DNA of 64,000 nt from Parapristionchus giblindavisi. Its lineage: Eukaryota > Nematoda > Chromadorea > Rhabditida > Diplogasteridae. Of this stretch, positions 33,501 to 46,494 are shown piece after piece (within the stretch, counting starts at the first letter, position 1; the number at the start of each line of letters is the position of its first letter). The notes beneath the pieces were generated by a model. That model did not search any database, was not told the DNA's origin, and saw nothing but the letters and a program-made list of their open reading frames with translations. The stretch covers positions 1 to 64,000 of the forward strand of contig CALSFV010000442.1 in assembly GCA_943737045.1 (NCBI GenBank). Direction: 5' to 3'. A program made the position numbers and the translations under genes.

Positions 33501-35486
33501 CACTTCTGAGGTACATTAGTATATTTATTGATTGATTTATTCCATCAAATATTTAGTCATAAACTACGTTTACTGTCACTTGCTTGTTTGCCTATTGAAG
33601 ATGCGACTATTTTTGTTTATCGTACACCTGTGTCTTAGCAGCCGTGCTTAATATTGATTGATTGAGTGATTTGTTGATTGATTGATTGATTTATTGTTGG
33701 AGTGATAGATAGATATATAGATTGATTGATCTATCTAACTAGAGTATTAAATGCGAAGTGTAGTAGTATATAAAAGCATGAAAATGTACTGTAGCTATAC
33801 TATATAACATGTAATATAAAATAGTTATAATCATACATTCTCGTTCTAGAATTGGGATCGTGAGATGGGAATGGCTGGATCGTCCATGAGTACAATCTCT
33901 TCATCCACATCTACATCATCATTGGTCAATCTCAATGTTCCTCTGCCCACTCCTACACATTCTATGATGGATTATGCTGGTGATCAATCAATGATCAATC
34001 AATCAATACTCTCGCCTGATCATCGCACACTGCCCTCACCAGCTACCGTATCCCTTGCATCGATATCGATTAACCAGACATTATCGATTGATCAAGGAGT
34101 TAATAATCAAGGAGTGAACAGAGAGACTGAGAGAGGCACGAGCAAGAAGGATACGGTATCGATTGATGCGACTGATGACAAGAGAAAGGAGACTGAGAGT
34201 GATAGGAACGTGAAGGGAGTATCGGCTGCTTTGATTAGGTAGGACTACCTCGTGGCATAGCTTTATTTATTTATATTTCTTATATATTCATTGTATTGCT
34301 TGAAATTGAATTAATAATGAAAAAAGACAGAACAGTGACCACTCTCTGATAATCAATAAAAGTGAGAGAACATATCCTAGGAGCGTTAGAAAGTTTTATT
34401 TGGCTATATCGACTGATCAATATTCCTTTAGCGCTACGCTCCAATCCGAAGCTACCGTATCTGCAGCGTCTACACCACGTAGTCAGGAATCGAATGAAGC
34501 AACGACTAGGTATGAGTGTATAATGTAACGATATTGATTGACTTAACTTCAAAATTTTTCTTAATGTTAGTGGTAATTTGATGATTAATTCTTTTTCAGT
34601 GCTCGATCCTCCATGTCCCCTGCTGCCGTATCTGCATCATCAGATACAGTATCTACATCATCTGCTACCGTATCGGCGTCCGGACCAAGACGTAATGTAT
34701 TGACCTTGATCGGGTATGCTTTTCGTGCTATATCGTATAGACATTATCATTGGATTTTTTAAACATACCGTATTCTCGATGAATTTAATAATTTTTTTCA
34801 GTCATCGTCACCGCAACAATTCCCCTGCTAATGCATCGAGATCAGCTACTCCAAGACGTGTAGCTATGATTAAGTAGGCTTTTCATACTATATTGATTGA
34901 TTGTTTTACTTTGAACAAGTCGATTGATCTTGTAAACTATTGATCGGTTTACCGTAATCCTTTCTGCAGTGGTAAAGATGTTCTTCTCGCACCTCGTAAG
35001 AAGATTGGTCCTCAGCCTCGCACAAAGGATGACAAGCCACCTATTTGTGTGCCGTTCCTCAGACCGGTTAGTTTATTGAGTTATTGATTGATTCATGATC
35101 TACATTAATCCAATTATTGATTGATTCATGATCTACAGTAACCCAATTATTGATTGATTCATGATCGACAGTAATCCAATTACTGTTTGATTCATTATCT
35201 ACAGTAATCCAATTATTGATTGATTCATGATCTACAGTAATCCAATTATTGATTGATTCATGATCTACAGTAATCCAAGTATTCCTTTTTCAGAACAATA
35301 CTCGCGATTCGGAGATGATTTATGAGGAGAAGCCTAGAATTGATGGTCTTGAGAGGAATGTGACATCGACGCCGAAAGCGGTAACTTTGGTATACTGTAA
35401 TGTGATAAAGAAATCAACACTTGCAGGCTAACGCATCTCCTGTAATAACTTTGGATGATGATGATGATATACACATTATCGATTAA
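24502..35486 (+). CDS. Unrecognised 31-exon protein (about 974 aa), acidic SIM-like C terminus
   Basis: Exons: 24502-24582, 24625-24682, 24713-24769, 24979-25084, 25716-25806, 26093-26173, 26687-26778, 26987-27082, 27321-27404, 27628-27735, 27935-27992, 28091-28168, 28563-28622, 28670-28762, 29971-30027, 30073-30165, 31444-31497, 31543-31635, 32087-32190, 32350-32428, 32819-32935, 33002-33079, 33181-33288, 33409-33510, 33850-34238, 34432-34509, 34600-34713, 34802-34873, 34970-35066, 35294-35380, 35427-35486. They sum to 2925 nt with every junction in phase. The first 290 residues are helical and folded-looking (PFLMVAPQLVLYTARLFMLN, LTQYCPGLARCARPP), then an acidic block, three repeats of a basic RKESKTRRRRV motif, and a long Ser/Thr/Asn-rich disordered region. 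The last residues (SPVITLDDDDDIHIID) resemble a SUMO-interaction motif. Basic clusters suggest a nuclear protein. I do not recognise the family. Confidence 0.7.
25262..25365. mobile_element. Hairpin repeat family C, copy 3
   Basis: Arms GGGCTAATTGTACTCTCCGC and a right arm ending GGGGAGTTTCGAATTA, loop TCGTAGACCTAG. In an intron of the 31-exon gene. Confidence 0.65.
25402..25595. mobile_element. MITE family F, copy 1, 8-bp TSD
   Basis: Ends CATACATGGGCG and CGCCCATGTATG; flanks CTTTAGGT (25394-25401) and ATTTAGGT (25596-25603). Body carries repeated TTTTACAGGGGGC words. Other copies 28288-28371 (partial), 31683-31867, 32481-32665 and a fragment at 32000-32061, all in introns of the same gene. 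Confidence 0.8.
28288..28371. mobile_element. MITE family F, partial copy
   Basis: Contains TTTTACAGGGGGCAC, CGAAAAGTCCTAATTTTACA and a right end GTCGGCTCGTGTATG related to copy 1; left end missing. Confidence 0.6.
28790..29527. mobile_element. MITE family B copy split by a Mutator-like insertion
   Basis: Left part TTAAAGGGATCATTGCCTCT through TCTGTTCTCCAACAACAAG, right part AGAGACCATTCAGTGAGG through CTCCCGTTAA. The two halves are contiguous once 28876-29480 and one 9-bp duplication are removed. Confidence 0.8.
28876..29480. mobile_element. Mutator-like MITE, 605 bp, 9-bp TSD
   Basis: Terminal repeats GGTGATAAGACGTTTCAGAA and its complement TTCTGAAACGTCTTATCACC; perfect 9-bp flanks CATTGCGCG at 28867-28875 and 29481-29489. 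The interior is built from short repeats of TCAGAAAAGGACGTTTCAGA in the left half and the complement in the right half, so the whole can fold into one long hairpin. A 9-bp duplication is typical of Mutator-like elements; Merlin-type (8-9 bp) is the alternative. Confidence 0.85.
29645..29795. mobile_element. MITE family G relative
   Basis: Left GGTCGAAAAATGCGTTGCAA and right GTAGCAGCTGTTCGACCTAC, with a repeated CGCATTTTGGATTTTTT body. It abuts another G copy at 29807. Confidence 0.6.
29807..29930. mobile_element. MITE family G copy
   Basis: Ends CTATAGGTCAAATAGCTAGG and ACATACTTTTCGACCTATG, with CAAAATGCGGCCGG inside. Target duplication not clear because it lies next to the element at 29645. 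Confidence 0.7.
30201..30318. mobile_element. MITE family B copy
   Basis: Ends TTAAAGGGG and CCCCTTTAA with arms CCTCAATGGTCTCTTCGACG and its near complement. In the intron between the second and third exon-pair units. Confidence 0.75.
30780..31214. mobile_element. hAT-like MITE (family H), 435 bp, perfect 8-bp TSD
   Basis: Ends TAGGGTTCTGCATTCGTGCA and its near-complement ending CGGAACCCTA. Perfect flanks CAGTGTGT at 30772-30779 and 31215-31222. The TAGGG end and 8-bp duplication are hAT hallmarks. Without the nested family A element it is a nearly full-length palindrome (inner arms ATACATTTAGCGGTCG and CGACCGCTAAATGTAT). Confidence 0.9.
30956..31147. mobile_element. MITE family A, copy 3, nested in family H
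   Basis: Begins CATGGGTGGGCGCGTGAAAA and ends GCCCTCCTATG; perfect 8-bp flanks ATGATCAA at 30948-30955 and 31148-31155. Same 192-bp length as the copy at 10138. Confidence 0.88.
31350..31427. mobile_element. MITE family G, 78-bp copy, perfect 8-bp TSD
   Basis: Begins CACAGGTCGAATGACTAGG and ends CATACTTTTCGACCTATG. Flanks ATCTGTGT at 31342-31349 and 31428-31435. Directly upstream of exon 31444-31497. Confidence 0.88.
31683..31867. mobile_element. MITE family F copy
   Basis: Left ATAAATGGGCC, right CGCCCATGTATG, body with TTTTACAGGGGGCATT. In the intron after exon 31543-31635. Confidence 0.7.
31875..31990. repeat. Inverted repeat family J, copy 1
   Basis: Arms AATGAGAACCGACTGGATGA and TCATCCAGTCGGTTCTCATT, loop with CTCATATGCAAATAGTTCT. 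A related palindrome is at 60990-61110. Confidence 0.75.
32481..32665. mobile_element. MITE family F copy
   Basis: Left AATACATGGGCGGGGTACCT, right CGGCGCCCATG, with CGAAAAGCCCTAATTTTATA inside. In the intron before exon 32819-32935. Confidence 0.7.
35088..35280. repeat. ~36-bp tandem repeat in an intron
   Basis: Five units of AATTATTGATTGATTCATGA plus TCTACAGTAATCC. A shorter version sits at the homologous intron of the neighbouring chimeric gene (39868-39945). Confidence 0.85.
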
Positions 35487-36950
35487 TCTTCTGTTGATCT
35501 TCTTGCTGTTGATGATCTACGTTCGATATCATCTTTAAGTTCACTGTATATTCTGTGTTAAATACACCCCTGACCCCTGACTCCTGACCCCTGACCCCTG
35601 ATCCCTTACCCCCAATGTCGCCTGACCCCTACCCCCTCACCCGGTTTGCCACTGTTCATGTACCCTGAGGACGCATACATGAACGTTGACAAACTGTTTG
35701 TTGACAGCTTGTATTATATACACCTCTTCTTTCTGTTGATGATCCTCATTTGATTTGAAATTATCTTCACGTTCACTGTATATCCTGTGTTAAATACACC
35801 CCTGAGCCGCTGACCCCGCGCCCCCTGACACCAGAGGCCATATTCATGAACGGCGGCAAACCCTTTGCCGTCAAACGTGACTTTGCATGCTTGGGCTAAG
35901 GCGTTTGCCAAAATGCTCTGCCCTCGTGGCGTCACGTTTGCCGGTAAACGGTTTGTCATCGTTCATGGATACGGTCACCGAACCCTCTGTATTGATATAC
36001 TTCAGCCTCCCTCATCGCACTCACAGTGTTATCACCTTGAATGTCGGAACGACAGCTCCCTGAGCTACATTCTCTCTCTCTCATTCTGAAATTCACTCTA
36101 TTGTACCTGGTTTTCAATGAGAAATGCGCTGAGGCACAGTACTGTCTATTCATACATCCCCTCCCAGTTGTTCTATTATTTAATCATGAAATGATGTTAA
36201 ATAGAAGTAGTAAATCGATAACTCCCTCTGTCACCGTATGTATTACTTGCCCTTTTTCTTTTCTTCCTTTTTCTTTGTTGTTTTCTTTTTGTTTTACTTG
36301 CCCTTTTTCAGTCCCTTCCCCCCCCCCCCCCCCTGAGGCACTATACATGAACGTGGACAAACTGTTTTTTCAATGTTCATGCATGCGGCCTCTGTTAAAC
36401 TTGTATTATATACACTCTTGTTGATCACCTGCCCTAGACCACCATAAGAAGTAGAAGTGGAGACGATTACTTGTTACGTTGTTGTTATATTCAGAAGTTT
36501 CATTGTTGTCTGTATACATTGTTCGCATTGATGTATAATATCCGTGAATATTGTGTTTTGTTTTGTTTTCTAAATGCGTTTTTTTTTGTTATTTATCTAG
36601 AAGCGCTCCTACTCATCCTTTCCCCCCCCCCCATTTAAAGATGCGCACTGTGAACGATTGAAGATTGATTGATTAATCGATTGATTGATTAATCGATTGA
36701 TTGATTGATTAATAGACTGATTGATTGAGTGATATTCTCTCGTTCTAATTTCAGTGCACCCCCTCCATTCTCTAACTGCCTAAACATTCGTATCTTTGCC
36801 CCATTCACATGTCAATTGTCTTGTCTGAAGCGTCGATAAAGTGTTTCCTGAAGAATTACAGTAGTGTTGTGTGTAACAAAATTGTTACTGTACACTGAAC
36901 ATACCTGGTAAAGTCAGTACTACTACAGTAGCCCGGATCAGAAAAAAAGT
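35487..36950. other. 3' flank of the 31-exon gene: CTGACCCC minisatellite and family D MITEs
   Basis: No gene found. 35568-35640 is a CTGACCCCTGA minisatellite; family D inverted repeats lie at 35845-35967 (ATTCATGAACGGCGGCAAAC / GGTTTGTCATCGTTCATG) and 36346-36382. C-runs occur at 36318-36333. Much of 36420-36900 is repeated after the chimeric gene (40380-40780), so it belongs to the duplicated block. Confidence 0.65.
35845..35967. mobile_element. MITE family D, copy 2
   Basis: CATGAACGGCGGCAAACCCT at one end and GGTAAACGGTTTGTCATCGT then TCATG at the other; core has GGCGTTTGCCAAAATG as in copy 1 (GCGTTTGCCAAAAATC). Confidence 0.75.
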
Positions 36951-37039
36951 AGATCATTACAGTAACCCAAGTTGTAATCAGCATTTACTGTGGCTCCTCC
37001 TGATCGATAAATGAAAGTATTGATTGTTTAAGAAGAACG

Positions 37040-40000
37040 ATGTCATCGTTGGAAGATGAGAAACGATTGCTATGTGAGAGGGTGCGTTTTGCTTGTCAAC
37101 CTTACAAACCTTTTGTTATCTGCACAGACGGTATCTGGGTATCCCGTGGTATTAACCTATCCGCGAATTTGTGATTATTTTGAAAACTCTCACACAAGAT
37201 TGATCTAGATAGATAGAGCATCGTATGCTCCATTATGACTATATTACAAGTTTATCATTTTTATTCTTTTATTAGTGTGGTGAAGAACGAAGGATGTGAA
37301 AAATAGTAATAGTGTAATCAGTCGTTAAAGTCCTCTTGTTAATAATAATTATTATATGATTAATGCAATTGTAACTGTAAATAATATCAGAAAACGATTG
37401 AAAGAAATAGAAAAGTGATTCTTTAAGGCGCTGTCGTGTCTTCACTGTGTCGACCACGTCTCGCAGGGCCACCACGACACGGATAGAGTGCTCACATTTG
37501 GAGGAGTCAGTCGAATGGCGAACATTCTGAAGACAGTCGTTGATGGGACCGAAGAGGTACGGTATTCGTATTTATTGATTGATTTGGCTCATTCTGCATT
37601 GAATAATTTTCGATTGGGTATCAGTAACTTTTCTTTTGAAAATTAGTAATAATTCCAGTAACAATACCGTCATATGTTATGCCAATCTTGTTTATTATCA
37701 ACCTTAAACAATTAATTTAGCACCAAACGATCACTTCAGACAAATTCCCGAATTAATTCAATAGCAAGCCTATAGTATTCTGATAAAATAGAGTGTCTTA
37801 TATAAGCTACAATTCAGTCTTCTTTGCCATGTTGCTCACTAATTGATTACGGTAGCCTTCATTTCAGGAGTTCGACGCTCGTATGAATGAATTGGGCGAG
37901 TTTCTGACGGAGAAGAGATCAAAGATCAAGACTATTCCGACTGTAGAAATCGTCGAAAAGAGTTTTCTCGAGGTGACATCGGATTTGATCAAAACCCGAC
38001 TGTGAAATCCTGAATGTCCTTTTCGCCAGTAGCTTTTCTGTTTCTCGAATATGTTATGTGGTACTTGGGGCTCTATTGTTCAGTAGAGTTCCATACATTC
38101 TAATGCTGTTCCAATAATGAAAAGAAAAGAGCAAAGGGTGAGAGAGCGCTTGAAATGAGGAGAATTTTTCTCTGATTCTTCGAGACAGAACCCTAAAAAT
38201 ATTGAAATTTTAAAGAAAACCGTCAATTTATAGTCCTATTTTGTGGATTGATAGCCGTAGAATGCAAAATCTATCGAATTGGTCTATTCTACGGAATATC
38301 CAGGGGCCATCACTGCTGAGGCAATATTAATTTATGACAATGTAAATTGCAGGCGTTCAAGCTGCTCATGAGAATCTCACAGATAAATATGAAACAGGTG
38401 CTGAGTCGTTCGGAATCATCGACTACAACGTCATCGACTATGACGTCATCGATGACGATTGCTCCGCCTGATCCAGGTCGTATTGATTATTTTACAAATA
38501 TTATTGATTGATCGAATCTCTAAATTTTGCAGAATCATCAACACAAGCCACGCAGAGCGACAATGTATGCTATTGGTTGTTTTACGGTTTTTTGAACGTA
38601 AAGATTTGATTACGGTATCTATGAGCAAAATATGGATTGATTATGTTTGTGAATGATTGTATTACTATTTAGGAAAAGTCGATCACGATTCGTGCCGTTG
38701 AAAACGAGGTTTGTCTGTATATTTGTTAATATTAATGTTATTTATTTATTTACTCAGAATTGTTCTTGTTGCAATTATGGAGAAATTTGAATCGATTTTT
38801 TTCAAGTGGCTCACAGCGTTCAGCAAGTACTGCTCTACGTCCGCCCATCGCAAGGTACGGTAGAAGTATTGATTGATTTGAGGCAGAAATACCGTAATGA
38901 TATAATTTTTTTAAAGAATAATATAACTTGGGAATAATCTATGCCTGTTTCTAGTCCACTCCAATTTCTGACGAGATTGATTTCCCCAATGGAGTACCCT
39001 GCATTCCACCACAACCATCACCATCACCCAATCGTACTGTAGAGGTGGGTTACGGTAGTTGTGTTGGGATTTGGTTACAGTGATTTCGATTGATTTATCT
39101 AGCAAGAGTGTAATCGTACCTTCTCATTTCCAGAATTGTGATCGTGATATGGGAATGGCTGGATCGTCCCTGACTACAAACTCTCCATCTTCTTCATCAT
39201 CATCATTAGCCAATCTCAATGTTCAGTCATTATCGATTGATCGATTAGATAATAATCAAGGCGTGAACGTAGAGACTGAGAGTGGCACTAGTGAGAAGGA
39301 TACGGTATCGATTGATGTGATTGAGGACAAGATAAGCGAGACTGAGAGCGACATGGAGGGAGTATCGACTCCTCCGATTAGGTAGGACTACCTCATGGCA
39401 TAGTTTTATATATTTATATTATTTATATATTCGTTTTCTTACTGGCAATTGTATCCATAATGAAAATAACAGTGGCCACCTTCTGTTTAATTATATTAAT
39501 AATAATAATTATTATTATTATGTTTATCAATAAAAGTGAGGAATGCTGCTAGTTGGACGTATTCCAGAAGCTTTACGAAGTTTTATGTAACGGTTAATTA
39601 TTATTCTCTCAGTGGCCAGTCCTCCAAGTCCCAAGCTACAGTATCTGCATCACCTGCTGCCGTATCTGCATCATCTACCGTATCTGCATCATCTACCGTA
39701 TCTGCATCGCCTGCAACCGTATCTGCATTGTCTGCTACCGTATCCGTATCGTCTGCTATCGTATCTATGAAGATTGCGCCTCAGCCTCGTACCAAGGATG
39801 AGAAGCCACCCATTTGTGTGCCGTTCCTTAGACCTAAAGTGAGTTATTGCTTGGCTCATGACCTACAGTTATTCAAGTATTGATTGATTCATGATCTACA
39901 GTAATTTTCATTATTGATTGTTTCCTGATCTACAGTAATTCCATTTTTTTCAGAATAATACTCGCGAAATCGATATGAATTTTGAGGAGACGCCGATTAA

Positions 40001-40155
40001 AGTTGATGGTCCTGAGAAGAATGTGAAATCTACGCCGAAAGCGGTAACTTTGGTATACTGTAGTGTGATATGGAAATCAATACTTGCAGGCTAACGCATC
40101 TCCAGTAATAACTTTGGATGATGATGATGAAGGAGATATACAAATTATTGATTAA
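37040..40155 (+). CDS. Chimeric gene: novel N terminus joined to a duplicate of the 31-exon gene's tail (398 aa)
   Basis: Exons 37040-37081, 37467-37556, 37868-37972, 38353-38476, 38533-38564, 38673-38708, 38807-38854, 38955-39044, 39134-39381, 39613-39838, 39954-40043, 40090-40155; 1197 nt, all in phase. Residues 1 to about 160 (MSSLEDEKRLLCERGHHDTD, DARMNELGEFLTEKRSKIKT, AFKLLMRISQINMKQ, then a Thr/Ser run) have no counterpart in the neighbour. From exon 8 on it repeats the neighbour: DEIDFPNGVP versus DEIGFPNGVP, DRDMGMAGSS versus DREMGMAGSS, DEKPPICVPFLRP, NNTRE, and the end SPVITLDDDDEGDIQIID. Exon 10 corresponds to four fused exons of the neighbour (34432-35066) and has amplified a TVSAS motif. 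Exons matching 33002-33510 are absent. Both proteins probably share a nuclear, SUMO-related role through the tail; function unknown. Confidence 0.7.
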
Positions 40156-40159
40156 TCTC

Positions 40160-41325
40160 TTTCTTCTTGATCTTGGTGATCCATATCCTCTTCAAGATCA
40201 CTGTATATTGTGTGTTGAATACACCTCTGACCCCTTACTCCTGACCCCTGACTCCTGACCCCTGACTCCTGACCTCTGACCCCTGACTCCTGACCTCTGA
40301 CCCCTGACTTACCTTCTCATCCCCTGAATCCCCCCCCCCTTTCACCTGACCTTCTGAGGCCAGCTTGACTGTTGTTCATCCTCTATTCAACTTGTATTAT
40401 ATACACTCTTGTTGATCACCTTCCCTAGACCACCATAAGAAGTAAAAGTTGAGAAGTTTACTTGTTACGTTGTTGTTATGTTCAGAAGTTTTATTGTTGT
40501 GTCTGGATACATTGTTGATGTGAAATACCCGTGAATATTGGGTTTTTTCTAAATGTGTTTTTTGTTATTCATCGAGAAGTTTCCGTGTGCCCTAGTTAAA
40601 GGTTAAAGATGCGATGGAAGATTGATTGATTGATTGATATTCTCTCGTTTTAACTTCAGTGCACCCTCCATTCTCTAACTTCTTAAACATTCAAATCTTT
40701 GCCCAATTCCCATGTCAAATGTGTTGCCTGAAGCGTCGATAAAGTATTTCTGAAGAATTACAGTAGTGTTGCGTGTAACAGGGCGTATGTACGGAGGGAT
40801 GGGCGGAAGATGGTGACCGGTAAAAAATTCGGTTTGATTTTAAAAAAAGATTTGGTTTAAAACACATTTATCAAGAGTAGGCCTCTGATGTGCATGGGGG
40901 AAAAGTTCGTCTTACTTCCGGCTGTCCCAGAACACTTGCGTTGATCTTCGTATGCTTCCGATTTCACAAATCCGAGAAGATTGACAGGAAGTTTGGAGTT
41001 GAGTTAGAGTTGGAGTTTGGAGTTTGGAGTTGAGTTTGGAGTGGAGTTGAGTTGAAGAGGTTGAAAAGATTCCCATGAAAAAAACCGCTAGAACCGGTAA
41101 AACCGCTTCTGTGAAGCTGGTCTCGAACAGGATTATTATATTTATTCTTTATTCATTAATTTATTTATTTCTTTAGTTAATTAATTAATTAATGTATTTA
41201 TCATCCACCACGATTGTACTTTATCCAGAACATTGTTTTTAAAATATCAAACATATTCTGTAATTTTAATGTTTACATAGAGATTGTTAGTACATCTTTA
41301 TTCATCTGTCAGGTCTCTCAGTATC
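40160..41325. other. Intergenic; duplicated 3' flank and CTGACCCC minisatellite
   Basis: 40225-40320 repeats CTGACCCCTGA/CTGACTCCTGA units like 35568-35640. 40380-40780 parallels 36400-36880. At 40990-41060 a GGAGTTTGGAGTTGAG repeat is seen. No exon. Confidence 0.65.
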
Positions 41326-41331
41326 AGTGGA

Positions 41332-42335
41332 TCACAGAAGCTTGACCACTTCTCCTCTCAACAGCACCATCTTCATTATAGACGATTCGAGCTCTTTGAG
41401 TAGATCACGCGCATCTTCCTACAATCAATCAATATTAATCAATCAATATTTTTATCAACTCGCCTATCAGTATGTTTATTATCATAGACATTATTATTAT
41501 ATTATTAATCAGTGCAAGTATAATTTTATTTTAACCAACCGAGATTTTTCTATGATGAGATTCAATGGAAGAAACAGTATAATCCAGAGACGGCATGATT
41601 GAGACGGCATCGACATCAGAGGCCTCCGTTGAACTATCTAAATTAAATAAATTATTGATTTCTAGATCATTGATGAGTGTTCATATTAACTTGTTTTAAA
41701 TCCAAAAGTTGTAAAATAACACTTATCATAAAAAAGAACGTAAAAAGAATATACCTTCGAACAGAATCGAATCGAAATAATGAGTAGAAGATCCGCTGGT
41801 TGTTTCTTTGAAAAGACTAGATTCGAAGTACGAAAATGTATCAGATTCCTCGATGAACGAAGGGGAAGAAGATTGAGGATAACCAAAGTACTGCACGAAT
41901 TCACAATATTTCCCACACAACGAGCAATCAATCGATCTAAATTGTCCAAGTTCTACATTCGGAGACGTGCAGATTAAAAGTGCTTTGTTCTATTCATTGT
42001 ATATGCACGGTAGAATCATTTTGATCAAGTACCTGTTGGGTCTGAGAGATGTGTTCGAATCGAATGTATCAAGAAATAGAGTAGTCGCTGATTCGGTATC
42101 GAACAAATTTCCAATCGATATTGTGGAAGATACTGTATCGAACAAACTTCCAACCCAGACTGCAGAAGAATCGGAAGTGGCCTCATCATCTAAAAGATCG
42201 ATAACTACAATTCACCTTAGTTATCGTAATCTTACATTCGCTGTGAGAGTTGTTTAGATTGATTGATGTAGTGCTTTCAGTGAAGAGAGGACGAAGATTC
42301 GTCCATTCATTATCATCTTGGTGTTGATCAAACAT
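41332..42335 (-). CDS. Unrecognised acidic, Ser/Thr-rich protein (207 aa)
   Basis: Minus-strand exons 42335-42236, 42189-42033, 41936-41755, 41637-41540, 41418-41332 (TGA); 624 nt, phases agree at every junction (T+AT, AG+A, G+AT, phase 0). Product begins MFDQHQDDNEWTNLRPLFTE and is rich in Asp/Ser, with repeated SLFDT and NLFDT motifs, one CSLCGKYC cysteine pair that could bind metal with distant ligands, aromatic SYFESSLF and HYFDSILF repeats, and a C-terminal helix LLKELESSIMKMVLLRGEV. The donor GTTGGT is shared with H2A.Z. No acceptor precedes the ATG, so an upstream exon (a frame with SNQAESTRSRNSRTSTIDD at about 42528-42474) may be the true start. Family unknown. Confidence 0.55.
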
Positions 42336-42349
42336 TAGAACAATAGTAG

Positions 42350-42466
42350 ATTACGGTAAGTATGAGCACATGTGCGATAGACTACGGTAAGTATGAGCAC
42401 ATGTGCGTTAGATTACGGTAAGTATGAGCACATGTGCGGTAGATTACGGTAAGTATGAGCACATAC
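42350..42466. repeat. ~31-bp tandem repeat, four units
   Basis: Units of GATTACGGTAAGTATGAGCA plus CATGTGCG. Again centred on the TACGGTA word; just upstream of the minus-strand ATG at 42335. Confidence 0.9.
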
Positions 42467-42608
42467 ATCGTCTATAGTAGAAGTTCTCGAGTTTCTGGAT
42501 CTTGTCGATTCGGCCTGATTGGACTCTGTGCAGAGTGAGAGACGAGAGAGATTGAACAAATCTAGTCTGCAGTGTTAATTCGTTAATGGAGAAAGGTCCA
42601 GGTTAAAG

Positions 42609-42716
42609 AACCCCTAGCTAATTGGAAACTCTCCGCTCTGACAATGCTCTCTGGCTTTCGATGGCTACGAGAGATCGTTGCCAGAGCTCAGAGGAAGATT
42701 AGCTTGGGGTGAAATT
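42609..42716. mobile_element. Hairpin repeat family C copy
   Basis: Arms CTAGCTAATTGGAAACTCTC and GAAGATTAGCTTGGGG; inner CTCCGCTCTGACAATGCTCT and GTTGCCAGAGC. Confidence 0.75.
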
Positions 42717-43166
42717 TGAAAGGACATTACGAGATGATTCGCTCTGTCACTGACAGAGAATCGAGAAAGATTTAGCGATAAAATATATTAAAGATCAAAT
42801 ATCAACGTCGTTGGGCATGGAACATCAAGTTGGAGTCAGATCAAGTTGAAGATCAACTATCTAAGGTGGATATCGGTGTACGGACTTACGCGAGTCATGT
42901 TAGTAGGAGGGGTTAGTAGTCAGTAGAGAAAAGAGGAAAAGAACCACTCAGAAGAAGAGTGGGAGGAGTGAATGAAATGGAGAATGGAAAGAACATTCGA
43001 AGAAAGCATTTGCATTAATTATATTTTCATAATTATTACAATACTAACACACATAACATTGCATAACATTCGAATCTAATTATCTTGATCGCGTCTTCAT
43101 TCAGACAGAACACTTTTCGTCCATTTCATTCTTGTATCTCTCACTCCGACTAATCGGTCGCCACGA

Positions 43167-45725
<2,559 letters not shown>

Positions 45726-46169
45726 ATGATGATGACGAATAGATAAGATCTAGTATATCAAATCTTAATAGTCCAACCTTTATCGAATAAATTCGCTTAA
45801 AAAAATCTTCAATCGTTGTTTTTAAGTGTCTCGTTTCTTAGCACGTCGATAATATGAATATTAATAGTAACAATAGCAACAACAATAACAATATCAGCAC
45901 AACAAGTAATACAGACAATAAGCATATCCTTTTATTTGTTCCATTAAGATCGTATCTATTCATGTAACATGTGCTATCACTATATAAGCCCACGATTCTT
46001 TCAATCGATCGACGCTCCCTGACGTTTTCTCTGGTAAAGCATGATGGAGTAAAAAACGAATAAAGAAAATTAAAATATCACAACCGTTTATTGAGAGGAT
46101 GAGGAAAGTACTACAATTGGTGGGAGATCAGTGACAAAGTGACATGAGGTAAGACAAGGCTAGAAATTT

Positions 46170-46258
46170 ATAAGTTGAAACCCACCGCTCTGACCACTCT
46201 CTCTCTCTCGCTGGCAGAGAAAACAACGAGAAAGCGTGATTAGAGTGGATAGCTATTA
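46170..46258. mobile_element. Hairpin repeat family C copy
   Basis: CCACCGCTCTGACCACTCTC arm, loop CTCGCTGGCAGAGAAAACAA, right arm degenerate (GTGATTAGAGTGGATAG). Confidence 0.6.
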
Positions 46259-46494
46259 TGGGGGGTTTGGTGTTAATGAGCATCAATTCAGCTTTGCAAC
46301 ATTAAGGAATCTGGATCCTAACAATAAGATCTACAAAAATTGCCTGAATATCCCTCAAATAATGTGGATGTACCATACCTACCAAAGAGTCGCACATAAA
46401 ACATCTAGTGAAACACGACTGGCAATACAATAATTTGTACTTGACTACTGATACATCCTACATTTAGTTGGCGATTATTCAAATATTTTTGTTC

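Noticed and set aside
35851..36424. Possible CRISPR-like or regularly spaced repeat
   Set aside because: Repeats are inverted MITE arms and an irregular minisatellite in a eukaryotic sequence; no spacer structure.
46236..46433. 65-codon plus-strand frame (MIRVDSYYGGFGVNEHQF)
   Set aside because: Starts within a family C hairpin, no splice sites or neighbours to support it; kept out as unsupported.
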